NCBI GenBank assembly: GCA_002412495.1
Contig: DHVE01000001.1
Coordinates: 23,475 to 54,001, forward strand
Direction: 5' to 3'
Origin: Betaproteobacteria bacterium UBA5216
GTDB taxonomy: Bacteria > Pseudomonadota > Gammaproteobacteria > Burkholderiales > SG8-41
DNA: 30,527 nt
This document shows, in pieces, positions 1 through 7,165 of this stretch. The stretch's first letter is position 1. Each line of letters starts with the position of its first letter. The position numbers and the translations under genes are program-made. The notes below the pieces were generated by a model. That model had not been told where the DNA came from. It did no database searches and was given only the letters and a program-made list of their open reading frames with translations.

Positions 1-792
1 CGCAAGGCCATGCTGGAAGACATCGCCGTGCTCACGGGCGCGACCGTCATCGCCGAAGAAGTGGGGCTGGCGCTCGACAAGGTCACGCTCAAAGAACTGG
101 GCCAGGCCAAGCGTGTCGAAGCAGGCAAGGAAAACACCACCATCATCGACGGCGCCGGCGAAACCAAGGCCATCGAAGAGCGCGTGAAAACCTTGCGAAA
201 GCAGCTTGACGACACCACCAGCGATTACGACAAGGAAAAACTGCAAGAGCGCGTGGCGAAACTCGCCGGCGGCGTGGCGCTGATCAAGGTGGGCGCGGCG
301 ACCGAAGTCGAAATGAAGGAGAAAAAAGCGCGCGTGGAGGACGCACTGCATTCAACACGGGCGGCAGTGGAAGAAGGTATCGTCGCCGGTGGCGGCGTGG
401 CCCTGCTGCGTGCGCGCGCCGGACTTGCCAAACTCAAGGGCATCAACCACGATCAGGATTCAGGCATCCAGATCGTGTTGCGCGCGATTGAAGAGCCGCT
501 GCGCTGCATCGTATCCAACGCCGGTGAAGAACCGTCGGTGGTGTTGAACCAGGTGGTCGAAGGCAAAGGCAACTACGGTTACAACGCGCAGTCCGGCAAA
601 TATGGCGATATGCTCGAAATGGGCGTCGTCGATCCGACCAAAGTCACCCGCGCCGCGCTGCAAAACGCCGCTTCGGTGGCGGGCCTGATCCTCACGACCG
701 CCGCGATGGTGGCCGAATCCGCCAGCGAAGAATCCGCCGGTGGTGGCATGGGCGGCGGTGGGATGGGCGGGATGGGCGGCATGGGCATGTAG
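1..792 (+). CDS. groL: Chaperonin GroEL, C-terminal part (5' end outside window)
   Basis: This is the large subunit of the GroEL-GroES chaperonin, which folds proteins in the cytoplasm using ATP. The frame is open from base 1, so the gene starts upstream and about 263 C-terminal residues are visible, roughly half of the usual ~545. The part present covers the end of the apical domain, the second intermediate segment and the C-terminal equatorial segment. The segment VEDALHSTRAAVEEG carries the aspartate matching the ATPase residue Asp398 of E. coli, followed by the glycine-rich IVAGGGVALL. The protein ends in the flexible Gly-Gly-Met tail (GGGMGGGGMGGMGGMGM) typical of proteobacterial GroEL. 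The usual groES partner would lie upstream, outside the window. A strong terminator follows 31 bases after the stop. The family identification is certain. Confidence 0.99.
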   Translation, partial: RKAMLEDIAVLTGATVIAEEVGLALDKVTLKELGQAKRVEAGKENTTIIDGAGETKAIEERVKTLRKQLDDTTSDYDKEKLQERVAKLAGGVALIKVGAATEVEMKEKKARVEDALHSTRAAVEEGIVAGGGVALLRARAGLAKLKGINHDQDSGIQIVLRAIEEPLRCIVSNAGEEPSVVLNQVVEGKGNYGYNAQSGKYGDMLEMGVVDPTKVTRAALQNAASVAGLILTTAAMVAESASEESAGGGMGGGGMGGMGGMGM

Positions 793-823
793 CCCTGTTC
801 CATTGTTTCGCACGTCATAAGGT

Positions 824-849
824 AAGCCCCGCCGCGGCGGGGCTTATTT
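824..849 (+). terminator. Rho-independent terminator after groEL
   Basis: A perfect 10-bp inverted repeat (AAGCCCCGCC / GGCGGGGCTT, 2-base loop as drawn) lies 31 bases after the groEL stop and is followed by ATTTC. The stem is very GC-rich but the U-tract is short. It should end the groESL transcript. Confidence 0.85.
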
Positions 850-1036
850 CATGGTTCATAAACAAATGCGGGTCACCGCACACCCCGGTAACGGTACGGC
901 GCGGTAAGTAGGCCCACCGGAGTTTCATTTAGCGCGTAGACTGGCAGCACACCGTTTGCGCATGCACGCCCGATGGCGTGGCCCGGCGGCGCATCACCAT
1001 TTCCTGATCCATCGTGGCATCAACAGGCAAGGCAAA
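850..1036. other. Intergenic stretch between groEL terminator and small membrane protein
   Basis: About 190 bases without a convincing gene. An in-frame start at 956 would extend the following ORF by 27 residues, but that segment is Arg/His-rich and unlike the membrane protein behind it. I see no clear promoter hexamers. Confidence 0.5.
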
Positions 1037-1306
1037 ATGAATCTCATGCTGTGGTTGGCGGCCGGCGGCTTTGCGGGCTGGATCGGTTTTCGCTTTATCG
1101 GTGCAAATGCCAGACGTGGCTTGTTAACATCCATGGTCATCGGCATATTCGGTGCCTGCCTGGGTGGCAGTGTGATTGCGCCCATGCTCGGCGACCCGGA
1201 GCCCCTGCTGGACGTGTTCGACCCGGTGGCCCTGATCATGGCCCTCGCTTGCGCCGCCGCGTGCCTGACGATAGGCGACATGATTTCCCGGCGGTTTCTT
1301 GTCTGA
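1037..1306 (+). CDS. Small GlsB/YeaQ/YmgE-like membrane protein
   Basis: An 89-residue hydrophobic protein with three predicted membrane helices (about residues 3-20, 30-50 and 62-82). The pattern is the Gly-rich one of the transglycosylase-associated/GlsB family: a GGFAGWIGFRFIG-type first helix and a GIFGACLGG second helix. Family members are 80-95 residues, act in the inner membrane and are often stress-induced; their molecular role is not well defined. I chose the ATG at 1037 because the first helix follows directly and a weak GGCAAGG lies upstream. An upstream in-frame start at 956 would add a polar, Arg-rich segment. The stop overlaps the start of the next gene, suggesting translational coupling. 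Family assignment rests on length and pattern only. Confidence 0.6.
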   Translation: MNLMLWLAAGGFAGWIGFRFIGANARRGLLTSMVIGIFGACLGGSVIAPMLGDPEPLLDVFDPVALIMALACAAACLTIGDMISRRFLV

Positions 1307-1670
1307 TCAATCGCCGGTGCGGGCGGCGGCCAAGGCCACGGACACCTTGTCCGTGACGCGCTTTCAGGAAGAACTTCGCCGCGGCGTACAAGCGCTGGCT
1401 TCGGCGGCGTATCCCAATCCGCTAAGCGACGCGGTACAAATCATCGAACGTAATCCAGCGTTTCCGCCATCGCGCCTGCTCACGCGCCTGCTGTCGGCGC
1501 TGATGTCGCAGGCCGGCGAATTTCGCAGCGCCGAGGTCTTCACCTTTGATACCCAAACACGGGCCATGGCGGTTGCACTGCTCGACGCATTTGCGTTGGG
1601 CGTTCCGGCGCGCGATGAATGGCAACGCGCCACGGATAGCGCAATCGCCGCGCAACGCGCGTATCAGTAA
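1299..1670 (+). CDS. Hypothetical protein, 123 aa, coupled to the small membrane protein
   Basis: I do not recognise this protein. It is soluble, Ala/Arg-rich and predicted mostly helical, with no signal peptide, membrane segment or metal motif. The start is taken as TTG at 1299, overlapping the previous stop by 8 bases, with GGCGG four bases before it; a GTG at 1317 is the alternative. The central part (about residues 40-85, with PAFPPSRLLTRLLSALMSQ) is the most gene-like. Overlap with the upstream gene suggests co-expression. No function is proposed. Confidence 0.55.
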   Translation: MSDQSPVRAAAKATDTLSVTRFQEELRRGVQALASAAYPNPLSDAVQIIERNPAFPPSRLLTRLLSALMSQAGEFRSAEVFTFDTQTRAMAVALLDAFALGVPARDEWQRATDSAIAAQRAYQ

Positions 1671-1805
1671 CGGGTAACGGGTAGTGCCCTTGCGGTGAAT
1701 GACTTCCAATTGCACGCAGGATCATTCCGTTCGTTCAGTGCGTGGTCAATCAAAATCCGGTTTTGCAAACTTTGAACCATTACCGGACACTCTCCGCCGA
1801 CAACC

Positions 1806-2747
1806 TCACTTCGCACTGATCCCCGCCGCATCAATAACCTTTTTCATGCGCGCCATGTCACCCTTGACGCGGGCGATGAGTTGATCCGGCGTATCACCGA
1901 CGGTTTCCACGGCGGCGCTCTGGAGCTTGTCTTTGACCTCCGCTGACTTCACCACTTGCACGGCCTCGCGGTGCAGCCGGTTGATCAGGGTCGCCGGGGT
2001 GCGGGCAGGCACAAACAAGCCGTAGATCGCGGTGGTTTCATAACCGGGCACCACCGACGCCACGGTCGGCAAACCGGGCGCCAGCGGCGAAGGTTCGAGG
2101 CTGGTTACCGCCAGTGCGCGTACGCGCCCCGCGCGCATGTGGGCTGCGGCGGCGCCCGCGGTGGGAAACGCCACCTGCACCTGGCCCGCGAGTAGATCGT
2201 TCATCGCCTGCCCCGCGCCTTTGTAGCTGATACGCACGATGTTGATGCCGGCCATCGATTTCAACATTTCGCCCGCAAGATGGCTGGTGGCGCCGGTGCC
2301 GCTGGAGGCGTAATTGAGATCTCCGGGTTTTGCCTTGGCGAGCGCGATCAGTTCCGCGACCGATTTCACTGGCACCGCCTGATTCACCACCAGTATGTTG
2401 GGCGATACCGAGACGGTGGTGACACCCGCAAAATCGCGAATCGGATCGTATGGCGTGGCCTGCATCAGCGGGCCAATCCAGAAGGTGTTGTTATAAAGGA
2501 GCAGCGTATAGCCGTTGGGCGTTGCCTTGGCAACGATGTCGCCGGGAATCACGCCGCTGGGCCGGTTTTCGACGATAACTTGCTGGCCGAGCGCGGTTGA
2601 TAAACCTTTTGCTACGAGTCGCGCCTGCAAGTCATTGCCGCCGCCCGCTTCGGACGTGACGATGCGGATGGGGCGGGTGGGGTAGTCTTGGGCCCAGGTT
2701 GTTGTTGCGGAAATTGCTGTGACCACGATGACTGCTAACAGTCGCAA
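1806..2747 (-). CDS. Bug-family (TctC-like) periplasmic solute-binding protein 1
   Basis: This is a 313-residue receptor of the tripartite tricarboxylate transporter type, which captures small carboxylates in the periplasm for a TctAB permease. A Sec signal peptide (about residues 1-19, ending TTTWAQ) is followed by the YPTRPIRIV strand that opens the mature fold. The pocket motif is AGGGNDLQARLV, then NRPSG, PNGYTLLLYNN and a GTGATSHLAGE segment typical of the family. An in-frame TGA lies six bases upstream, so translation must begin at or after the TTG at 2747. A G-rich run supplied by an adjacent intergenic repeat lies just before this TTG. It is the third gene of the selenoprotein operon, 114 bases after it, which suggests that it delivers or senses the substrate of that operon. 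Confidence 0.93.
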   Translation of the reverse strand: MRLLAVIVVTAISATTTWAQDYPTRPIRIVTSEAGGGNDLQARLVAKGLSTALGQQVIVENRPSGVIPGDIVAKATPNGYTLLLYNNTFWIGPLMQATPYDPIRDFAGVTTVSVSPNILVVNQAVPVKSVAELIALAKAKPGDLNYASSGTGATSHLAGEMLKSMAGINIVRISYKGAGQAMNDLLAGQVQVAFPTAGAAAAHMRAGRVRALAVTSLEPSPLAPGLPTVASVVPGYETTAIYGLFVPARTPATLINRLHREAVQVVKSAEVKDKLQSAAVETVGDTPDQLIARVKGDMARMKKVIDAAGISAK

Positions 2748-2750
2748 TTT

Positions 2751-2790
2751 TCACCCCCATCCCCACCTTCCCCCCTCAAGGGGGAAGGGG
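2751..2790. repeat. Intergenic C-rich/G-rich hairpin repeat
   Basis: A 9-bp perfect inverted repeat (CCTTCCCCC at 2766-2774 and GGGGGAAGG at 2780-2788, loop CTCAA) sits in a longer C-rich context beginning CACCCCCATCCCCACC. This looks like a short palindromic repeat common between genes of betaproteobacteria (from memory). It lies three bases upstream of the TTG start of the Bug gene and between the second and third genes of the operon. It could stabilise or attenuate the transcript there. Confidence 0.7.
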
Positions 2791-2861
2791 TTTCTTGGAG
2801 ATGCAGCGATACGCACGCTTCGACACGTCGCGAACAAAAAAATGCAGCCGCCACGGTGTTT

Positions 2862-3392
2862 TCAGCCCCGCGACGAAAGCAGTCGCACGATGTCCGTAGC
2901 GACATCACGCGCTTTCGCTTCGCTGTCTTCGTCGGACTCGCGCGCGGGCGCGTCCTGCTTGTAGACCAGCACCAGCGGGTCTTTCGCGCCCAGCACCTGG
3001 CACTGCGTTTTGGCAAGCATGGCAAACGGCTCGTGTACCAGCACCACGGCGGGGATGCCGACTTTCCAAGCTGCAAATGCGTCGCGGACCGCGGCGCCGG
3101 TGCAGGAGCCTCAAGCCCCGACGCCGACCACCAGGTAATCCACCTCGGCGGCCAGTGCATCAAACTTGGGTTTTTCCAGCGGCGTCCAGGTATTCGTTTT
3201 GTAGGCGCGCTGCACGGCGGGCGGCGCACACTGCGTTTCAATCGCGCGCTCAAGACGCGGCCAGAAATTCTTGGTAACCGAATACTGGTTCCAGATGAAT
3301 CCCACGCGCTTGCCGACCGGGGTATCCATGGCGCGACGCGCGGCTTGCGCTTCGACGCGGGGGTGGCCTATGGGGCTGACGAGTTCGATCAT
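2862..3392 (-). CDS. UGSC-family selenoprotein (in-frame TGA read as selenocysteine)
   Basis: This is a 176-residue protein read through one in-frame TGA at 3111-3113. Before it come 93 residues ending DYLVVGVGA, then the TGA, then GSCTGAAVRDAF and 63 further codons to a normal stop. The motif U-G-S-C-T at residues 94-98 is the signature from which the UGSC (seleno)protein family is named; some relatives have Cys at the first position. U94 and C97 would form a CxxC-like redox pair. Its substrate is unknown, as is that of the family. A strong ribosome site (AAGGAG, six bases before ATG) marks the start at 3392. A SECIS-like hairpin follows the TGA. It lies 22 bases after the companion gene. 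A nonsense mutation is the alternative, but the motif, hairpin and intact downstream frame argue strongly against it. Confidence 0.9.
3071..3105 (-). promoter_or_regulatory. Bacterial SECIS-like hairpin for selenocysteine insertion
   Basis: On the minus-strand mRNA a stem-loop starts 14 bases after the UGA. GCG pairs with CGC, there is one C/A mismatch, then CGCG pairs with CGCG, closing an apical GUC (3079-3097). The apical GGUC has its GGU at bases 21-23 after the UGA. In E. coli fdhF, recalled from memory, GGUC in the apical loop sits at bases 19-22. An outer 5-bp pair (CUGCA at 3101-3105 with UGCAG at 3071-3075) can extend the helix. This is the geometry SelB needs to deliver Sec-tRNA in bacteria. 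Confidence 0.75.
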
Positions 3393-3414
3393 GGTTGGCT
3401 CCTTATGATTCTGG

Positions 3415-4485
3415 TCACGCTGGAAATTGGATGGGCTTCGTCACAAATGGCCTCCCCGCCGAACTGCGGCTCGACAACGACACACATTGCCCCATCTGTG
3501 GCGCGACGCCGCCGCCGACGGTGACATAAATTTCGTCCGGCTGCACGGCGCACACAAAGGTCTTGCGCTCGCTCGGCGCGTTGCGATCCACATCCTCATA
3601 CGGCTTGGATTCGCCCTGCTTGCTGTCGTTTTGCCAGTCATACGAATACTTGAACGCGCGCTCGGCGAGGGTGTGGCGCAATTTCTCTCGCGAGTAACCC
3701 GCGTCGGCGAACGAGCGCGCGAGCGACGGGTTCAGCACAAAAATAAAGCCGCGTTTTCCGCCGCTGGTGGTGATGCCCAGACGACCAATGTTGCGCGCGA
3801 GCAGCGTGATCGATTCATTCAGCCCCACGGTGTTGATCGGCACAGCGATTTGCGAATGTTCGCCCACCTTCATCACGGTAACGGCGCTCTCCTCCGGCGC
3901 GATGCCAAAATCGGTATGCAGCGGCACCCACGGACTGAGTTCCTGTTCTTCACCTATGCAATAGCTCCACGACGCCGGATGGCCCATGGTGCCCTTGATA
4001 AGTTTGCCGGGATGCGCGTGGCCGATGTTCCACAAAATCAATCGCACCGCGCGACCGATGGTGGCGTTGGCACGCCCGCCGTTGGGTCCGAAGATCCATT
4101 CGCGCGTGTGAAATTTGAGGCGGCTCACCGCAGAGCCGCTGACTATCGTACACAGTGACGCGGAGCCGGTGGATTGCGTGGTGGTGATCAGCAGCGTCGG
4201 ATCGGCGATGCATTGCACCGCCGCGATCACCACTGGCACGTATTCCGGCAGGCAACCCGCCATCGCGCAATTGGCCACAACGTTTTCTATCGTGGCTACG
4301 CCGTCGCCCGGAAACACCGTGCCCAGTTCGTCCAGCGGATCACGCTTCAGGTAATCGAGCATCGCATTGACCACTTTGCGGGTCGGCGGAAACACCGGCA
4401 GCCCATCAGTCCATGCGTTGGCGTAGGCAAATTCGGCAAAGTCTTCGGTGGATGCGAGGGTGTGTATTTCGGCGGCGTTCGCCAT
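3415..4485 (-). CDS. Conserved companion protein of the UGSC selenoprotein, function unknown
   Basis: A 356-residue, probably cytoplasmic protein with no signal peptide. I recognise the sequence pattern as one that recurs beside, or joined to, UGSC-type proteins, but no activity is known to me. Visible conserved blocks are WTDGLPVFPPT (residues 25-35), NCAMAGCLPEY (72-82) with two cysteines, and GGRANATIGRAVRL (136-149). These are typical of a nucleotide- or cofactor-like binding fold but do not name one. Start ATG 4485 was chosen because CCGGAG lies eight bases before it; starts further upstream (4512, 4515, 4596) lack a site and add non-conserved sequence. The stop is 22 bases before the selenoprotein start, so the two are very likely co-translated and may form one enzyme, with the selenocysteine as redox centre. 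That joint role is inference. Confidence 0.8.
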   Translation of the reverse strand: MANAAEIHTLASTEDFAEFAYANAWTDGLPVFPPTRKVVNAMLDYLKRDPLDELGTVFPGDGVATIENVVANCAMAGCLPEYVPVVIAAVQCIADPTLLITTTQSTGSASLCTIVSGSAVSRLKFHTREWIFGPNGGRANATIGRAVRLILWNIGHAHPGKLIKGTMGHPASWSYCIGEEQELSPWVPLHTDFGIAPEESAVTVMKVGEHSQIAVPINTVGLNESITLLARNIGRLGITTSGGKRGFIFVLNPSLARSFADAGYSREKLRHTLAERAFKYSYDWQNDSKQGESKPYEDVDRNAPSERKTFVCAVQPDEIYVTVGGGVAPQMGQCVSLSSRSSAGRPFVTKPIQFPA

Positions 4486-4774
4486 GGGTCGGGCTCCGGA
4501 TTTTTCAGGCATCATCGCGAATGCGCGCCACGAATGCAAATACGCCTCGAGTATTCCGAATTCACGAGTTCGTATTGCGATACACCGTATAACCACGCAC
4601 GCGCAGCAATTCGCAACGCATTGTTTTTAAATAAAAATATAAATTGCTCAATCGGCGTTCCTGTGGACGCCCAGGTATTGTTATCATCGGCAATCCGTAT
4701 TTTCACTTCTCCGGCGTTGCCTTGGCTCCATATTGGCGGCGCACCGGGTCAAAAATAAACCTGCAAACCTATTC
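4486..4774. other. Divergent intergenic region between selenoprotein operon and coxG-like gene
   Basis: 289 bases separate two divergently transcribed units, so promoters for both should lie here. The centre contains a strikingly AT-rich tract (4622-4645, TGTTTTTAAATAAAAATATA) in otherwise GC-rich DNA, a plausible promoter or UP-element core. Similar tracts precede two other genes in the window. No open frame here looks coding. Confidence 0.5.
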
Positions 4775-5239
4775 ATGATTGAAGTAAACGAACGTATTGA
4801 AGTCGCTTCGACCCCGCAAGCGGTATGGGCCATTCTTTCCGATCCCAGCGCGGTCGTCGAATGCGTCGAGGGTGCGGTGCTGGGAGACAAACAGGACGAT
4901 GGCTCGTTCAACGCCAAGATGGCGGTGAAATTCGGCCCGGCCAAGGTTTCGTTCAACGCCAATGTGCTGGTCGAGTACGACGCAGCCAACCTGTCGGGCA
5001 ACGTCACCGCCCGCGGCAAGGATGGCATCAGCGGCACCAAGTTCAAGACCACCATGCACTTCAAGGTTGAAGGCCAGGACGTGCCGCCGCAAACCGCGAT
5101 CCCCATCAAGGCCGAATGCGAACTCAGCGGACGGCTGGCGCATCTGATCGAATCCGGCGCGAATTTGGTCATCAAGCGCATGACCGCGAGTTTTGCGGAG
5201 AAGCTGGCTGAACGCTGTGGTGGCGCCAAGGCGGCGTAA
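4775..5239 (+). CDS. CoxG-like SRPBCC-domain protein
   Basis: A 154-residue protein of the CoxG/SRPBCC (START-like) superfamily. The N-terminal strand IEVNERIEVASTPQAVWAIL with the following SDP, and the central GSFNAKMAVKFGPAKVSFNA segment, match carbon-monoxide dehydrogenase subunit G and its relatives. Those proteins are small cytoplasmic proteins that help recruit or mature molybdenum hydroxylases at the membrane, or bind hydrophobic ligands. No coxLMS genes are present here, so a CO dehydrogenase role is not supported. The start at ATG 4775 is chosen because the domain begins at once; the extension from 4733 uses TTG and adds an unrelated segment. No good ribosome site is seen. It lies 110 bases upstream of the ThDP enzyme and may be co-transcribed with it. 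Confidence 0.85.
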   Translation: MIEVNERIEVASTPQAVWAILSDPSAVVECVEGAVLGDKQDDGSFNAKMAVKFGPAKVSFNANVLVEYDAANLSGNVTARGKDGISGTKFKTTMHFKVEGQDVPPQTAIPIKAECELSGRLAHLIESGANLVIKRMTASFAEKLAERCGGAKAA

Positions 5240-5349
5240 CGGCAAACGATATTCCGATATTTTTTACGCGGGGAACGCCTTTCATATTTCACCGCGATCC
5301 GGTTTTACGTTAGTTTTTTTCTGGCAGGACTTTCCAAGGAGAGTAGACG

Positions 5350-6999
5350 ATGAAGGTGTATGAACGACTTTCGCAGGCCTTCAAGGCCGAAGGCACGACC
5401 AACGTATTCGGCATGATGGGCGACGGCAACATGTATTGGCAGTACGCCAACAGCAAGAACGGCATCATCATGCATGAAGTGCGCCATGAAGGCGTTGGCC
5501 TCGGCATGGCCGACGGCTGGGCGCGGGCGACCCGCTCGGTGGGCGTATGCACCGCGACCTGCGGCCCCGGCACCACGCAGCTGGCGACCGCGTTCGTGAC
5601 CGCGGCGCGCGCCTCTTCACCCGTGGTGGCGTTTTGCGGCGAATATCCGGTAAGCGACGACGAATACACGCAGGCGCTGGATCAGGCCGCGTTCGCGCAC
5701 GGCTGCGAAGCCGCGTTCGTGCGCATGGGCACGCCGCAGGATGCCGACGAGGCCGTGCGCAAGGCGTTTTACATTGCGCGCACGCAATCGCGTCCGGTGC
5801 TGCTCTCCGTGCCGCTCGATTTGCAGCAAAAAGAATGGGACGACGACGATCCCTATGTGCCGTCCACCGCCATCATTCCTAAGCGCACCGTCACGCCGCA
5901 TCAATCCGCGATTGAGCAAGCCGCGGACATGCTGATGAAGGCAAAGCGCCCCGTGATTCTGGTGGGACGCGGCGCCCAGTGGGCAAACGCGGGCGACGAA
6001 ATCCGCAAGCTCGCACAACGCACGGGCGCACTGATCGCCACCACGCTGCAAGCCAAGAACTGGCTGGGCGACGACGAGTACCACATCGGCATCTCGGGCA
6101 CCTACGCCACCAAAACAGCAATGAACCTGCTGTCGGATTCCGATGTCGTGGTCGCGGTGGGCGCGAGCCTTAACCGTTACACCACGCACGAAGGCCTGCT
6201 GTATCCGGAAGCGAAGTTCATCCACATCGACCCCAAAGCGCATGTGTTGCTGCCGCGCGGCAAGGGCGCCGATCACTACGTGCAATCCGACGGCAAGGCC
6301 GGCGTGGCCGCGCTCGAAGCCGAACTCGCCAAGCGCAACTTCAAGCAACTGGGCTACCGCACCGGCGAAGTGAAGGAAAAGCTCGCCAATGCGTGGGAAG
6401 ACCGTCACGAGTACAAAATCGACGCGGGCACGCTCGATCCGCGTCCGATGTGCCTCGCGCTCGACGACCTGATCCCCACCAACATCAGCCTCTTTGCGGG
6501 CAGCGGCTGCACCGCCGGCTTCACCAACATTCTGTTCAGGAAGCCGCGTCCCATCGTGATGCCGGGGCATTTCTTCGGCTGCATAGGGCAGATGATGCCG
6601 GCAGCCGTCGGCGCCGTCATCGCCTCCGGCATGAAGCCGGCGATCCTGATGGACGGCGATGCCAGCACCATGATGCACATCGGCGATTTCGACACCATGG
6701 TGCGTTACAAGGTGCCGCTGCTGATTTACTGCATGAACAATGAATGTCTCGGTGCCGAGTACTACAAACTCGACGCACACGACATGGCCGTGGAAACTTC
6801 GTGCATCCCCACCGCCGATCTCGGCGCCGTGGCGCGCGCATTCGGCGGCCGCGGCGCGTTGTGCCGTACGCTGGACGAAGTGAAAAAGGCGACCGCCGAG
6901 TGGCTGGCCAATCCAGGCCCGATGCTGATCGACGTGCGCGTGTCGCGCAGCGTGGTAACACTGCCGTATCGCCGCATCCACTACGGCGAGGACGAATAG
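5350..6999 (+). CDS. Thiamine-diphosphate-dependent enzyme (acetolactate synthase/2-oxoacid decarboxylase type)
   Basis: A 549-residue cytoplasmic enzyme with the three-domain layout of the acetolactate synthase/benzoylformate decarboxylase superfamily. The N-terminal pyrimidine-binding domain contains the cofactor-activating glutamate (RHEG, Glu47) and MADGWARAT. A middle domain carries PVILVGRGA (about 201-209). The C-terminal domain has the Mg/ThDP motif GDA at 436-438 preceded by MD, ending with NN at 463-464. The chemistry is therefore carboligation or decarboxylation of a 2-oxo acid, or a related lyase reaction. The substrate cannot be read from the sequence, and no small regulatory ALS subunit accompanies it. 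A strong ribosome site (AAGGAG, eight bases before ATG) fixes the start. A strong terminator follows. Confidence 0.95.
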   Translation: MKVYERLSQAFKAEGTTNVFGMMGDGNMYWQYANSKNGIIMHEVRHEGVGLGMADGWARATRSVGVCTATCGPGTTQLATAFVTAARASSPVVAFCGEYPVSDDEYTQALDQAAFAHGCEAAFVRMGTPQDADEAVRKAFYIARTQSRPVLLSVPLDLQQKEWDDDDPYVPSTAIIPKRTVTPHQSAIEQAADMLMKAKRPVILVGRGAQWANAGDEIRKLAQRTGALIATTLQAKNWLGDDEYHIGISGTYATKTAMNLLSDSDVVVAVGASLNRYTTHEGLLYPEAKFIHIDPKAHVLLPRGKGADHYVQSDGKAGVAALEAELAKRNFKQLGYRTGEVKEKLANAWEDRHEYKIDAGTLDPRPMCLALDDLIPTNISLFAGSGCTAGFTNILFRKPRPIVMPGHFFGCIGQMMPAAVGAVIASGMKPAILMDGDASTMMHIGDFDTMVRYKVPLLIYCMNNECLGAEYYKLDAHDMAVETSCIPTADLGAVARAFGGRGALCRTLDEVKKATAEWLANPGPMLIDVRVSRSVVTLPYRRIHYGEDE

Positions 7000-7037
7000 C
7001 CTTAAACGTTACGCGGCTGGCTCGAATAGCCGGTTCG

Positions 7038-7069
7038 AAAAAACGGCCCCGGAAACGGGGCCGTTTTTT
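7038..7069 (+). terminator. Rho-independent terminator after the ThDP enzyme
   Basis: CGGCCCCG and CGGGGCCG pair around a GAAA tetraloop, flanked by A6 before and T6 after, so the helix extends with A-U pairs and the U-tract is perfect. It is bidirectional in form and could also serve the convergent amidohydrolase gene. Confidence 0.95.
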
Positions 7070-7165
7070 ATTTCGATACCGCGTGCCATACTTTCCGCCG
7101 CCTCGATCTGCGGTGACCGCGCCATGGAATGACGCACAATGACGCGCGCCGCCTCTACCCCATGA

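Noticed and set aside
1669..1684. Short repeat of GTAACGGGTA after the unknown gene
   Set aside because: Only two partial units are present, which is too short to distinguish from chance.
3111..3113. TGA in the UGSC gene as an ordinary nonsense mutation or pseudogene
   Set aside because: The stop falls exactly on the family's U-G-S-C position and is followed by a SECIS-like hairpin and a long intact frame. The start site and neighbour are also intact.
4775..5239. CoxG-like gene as part of an aerobic CO dehydrogenase cluster
   Set aside because: No coxL, coxM or coxS gene is present in the window. Related SRPBCC proteins occur without CO dehydrogenase.
5617..6981. 454-residue open frame antisense to the ThDP enzyme
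   Set aside because: It mirrors codon bias of the real gene, is His/Arg/Gly-rich and has no motif. Long antisense frames are expected in high-GC DNA.
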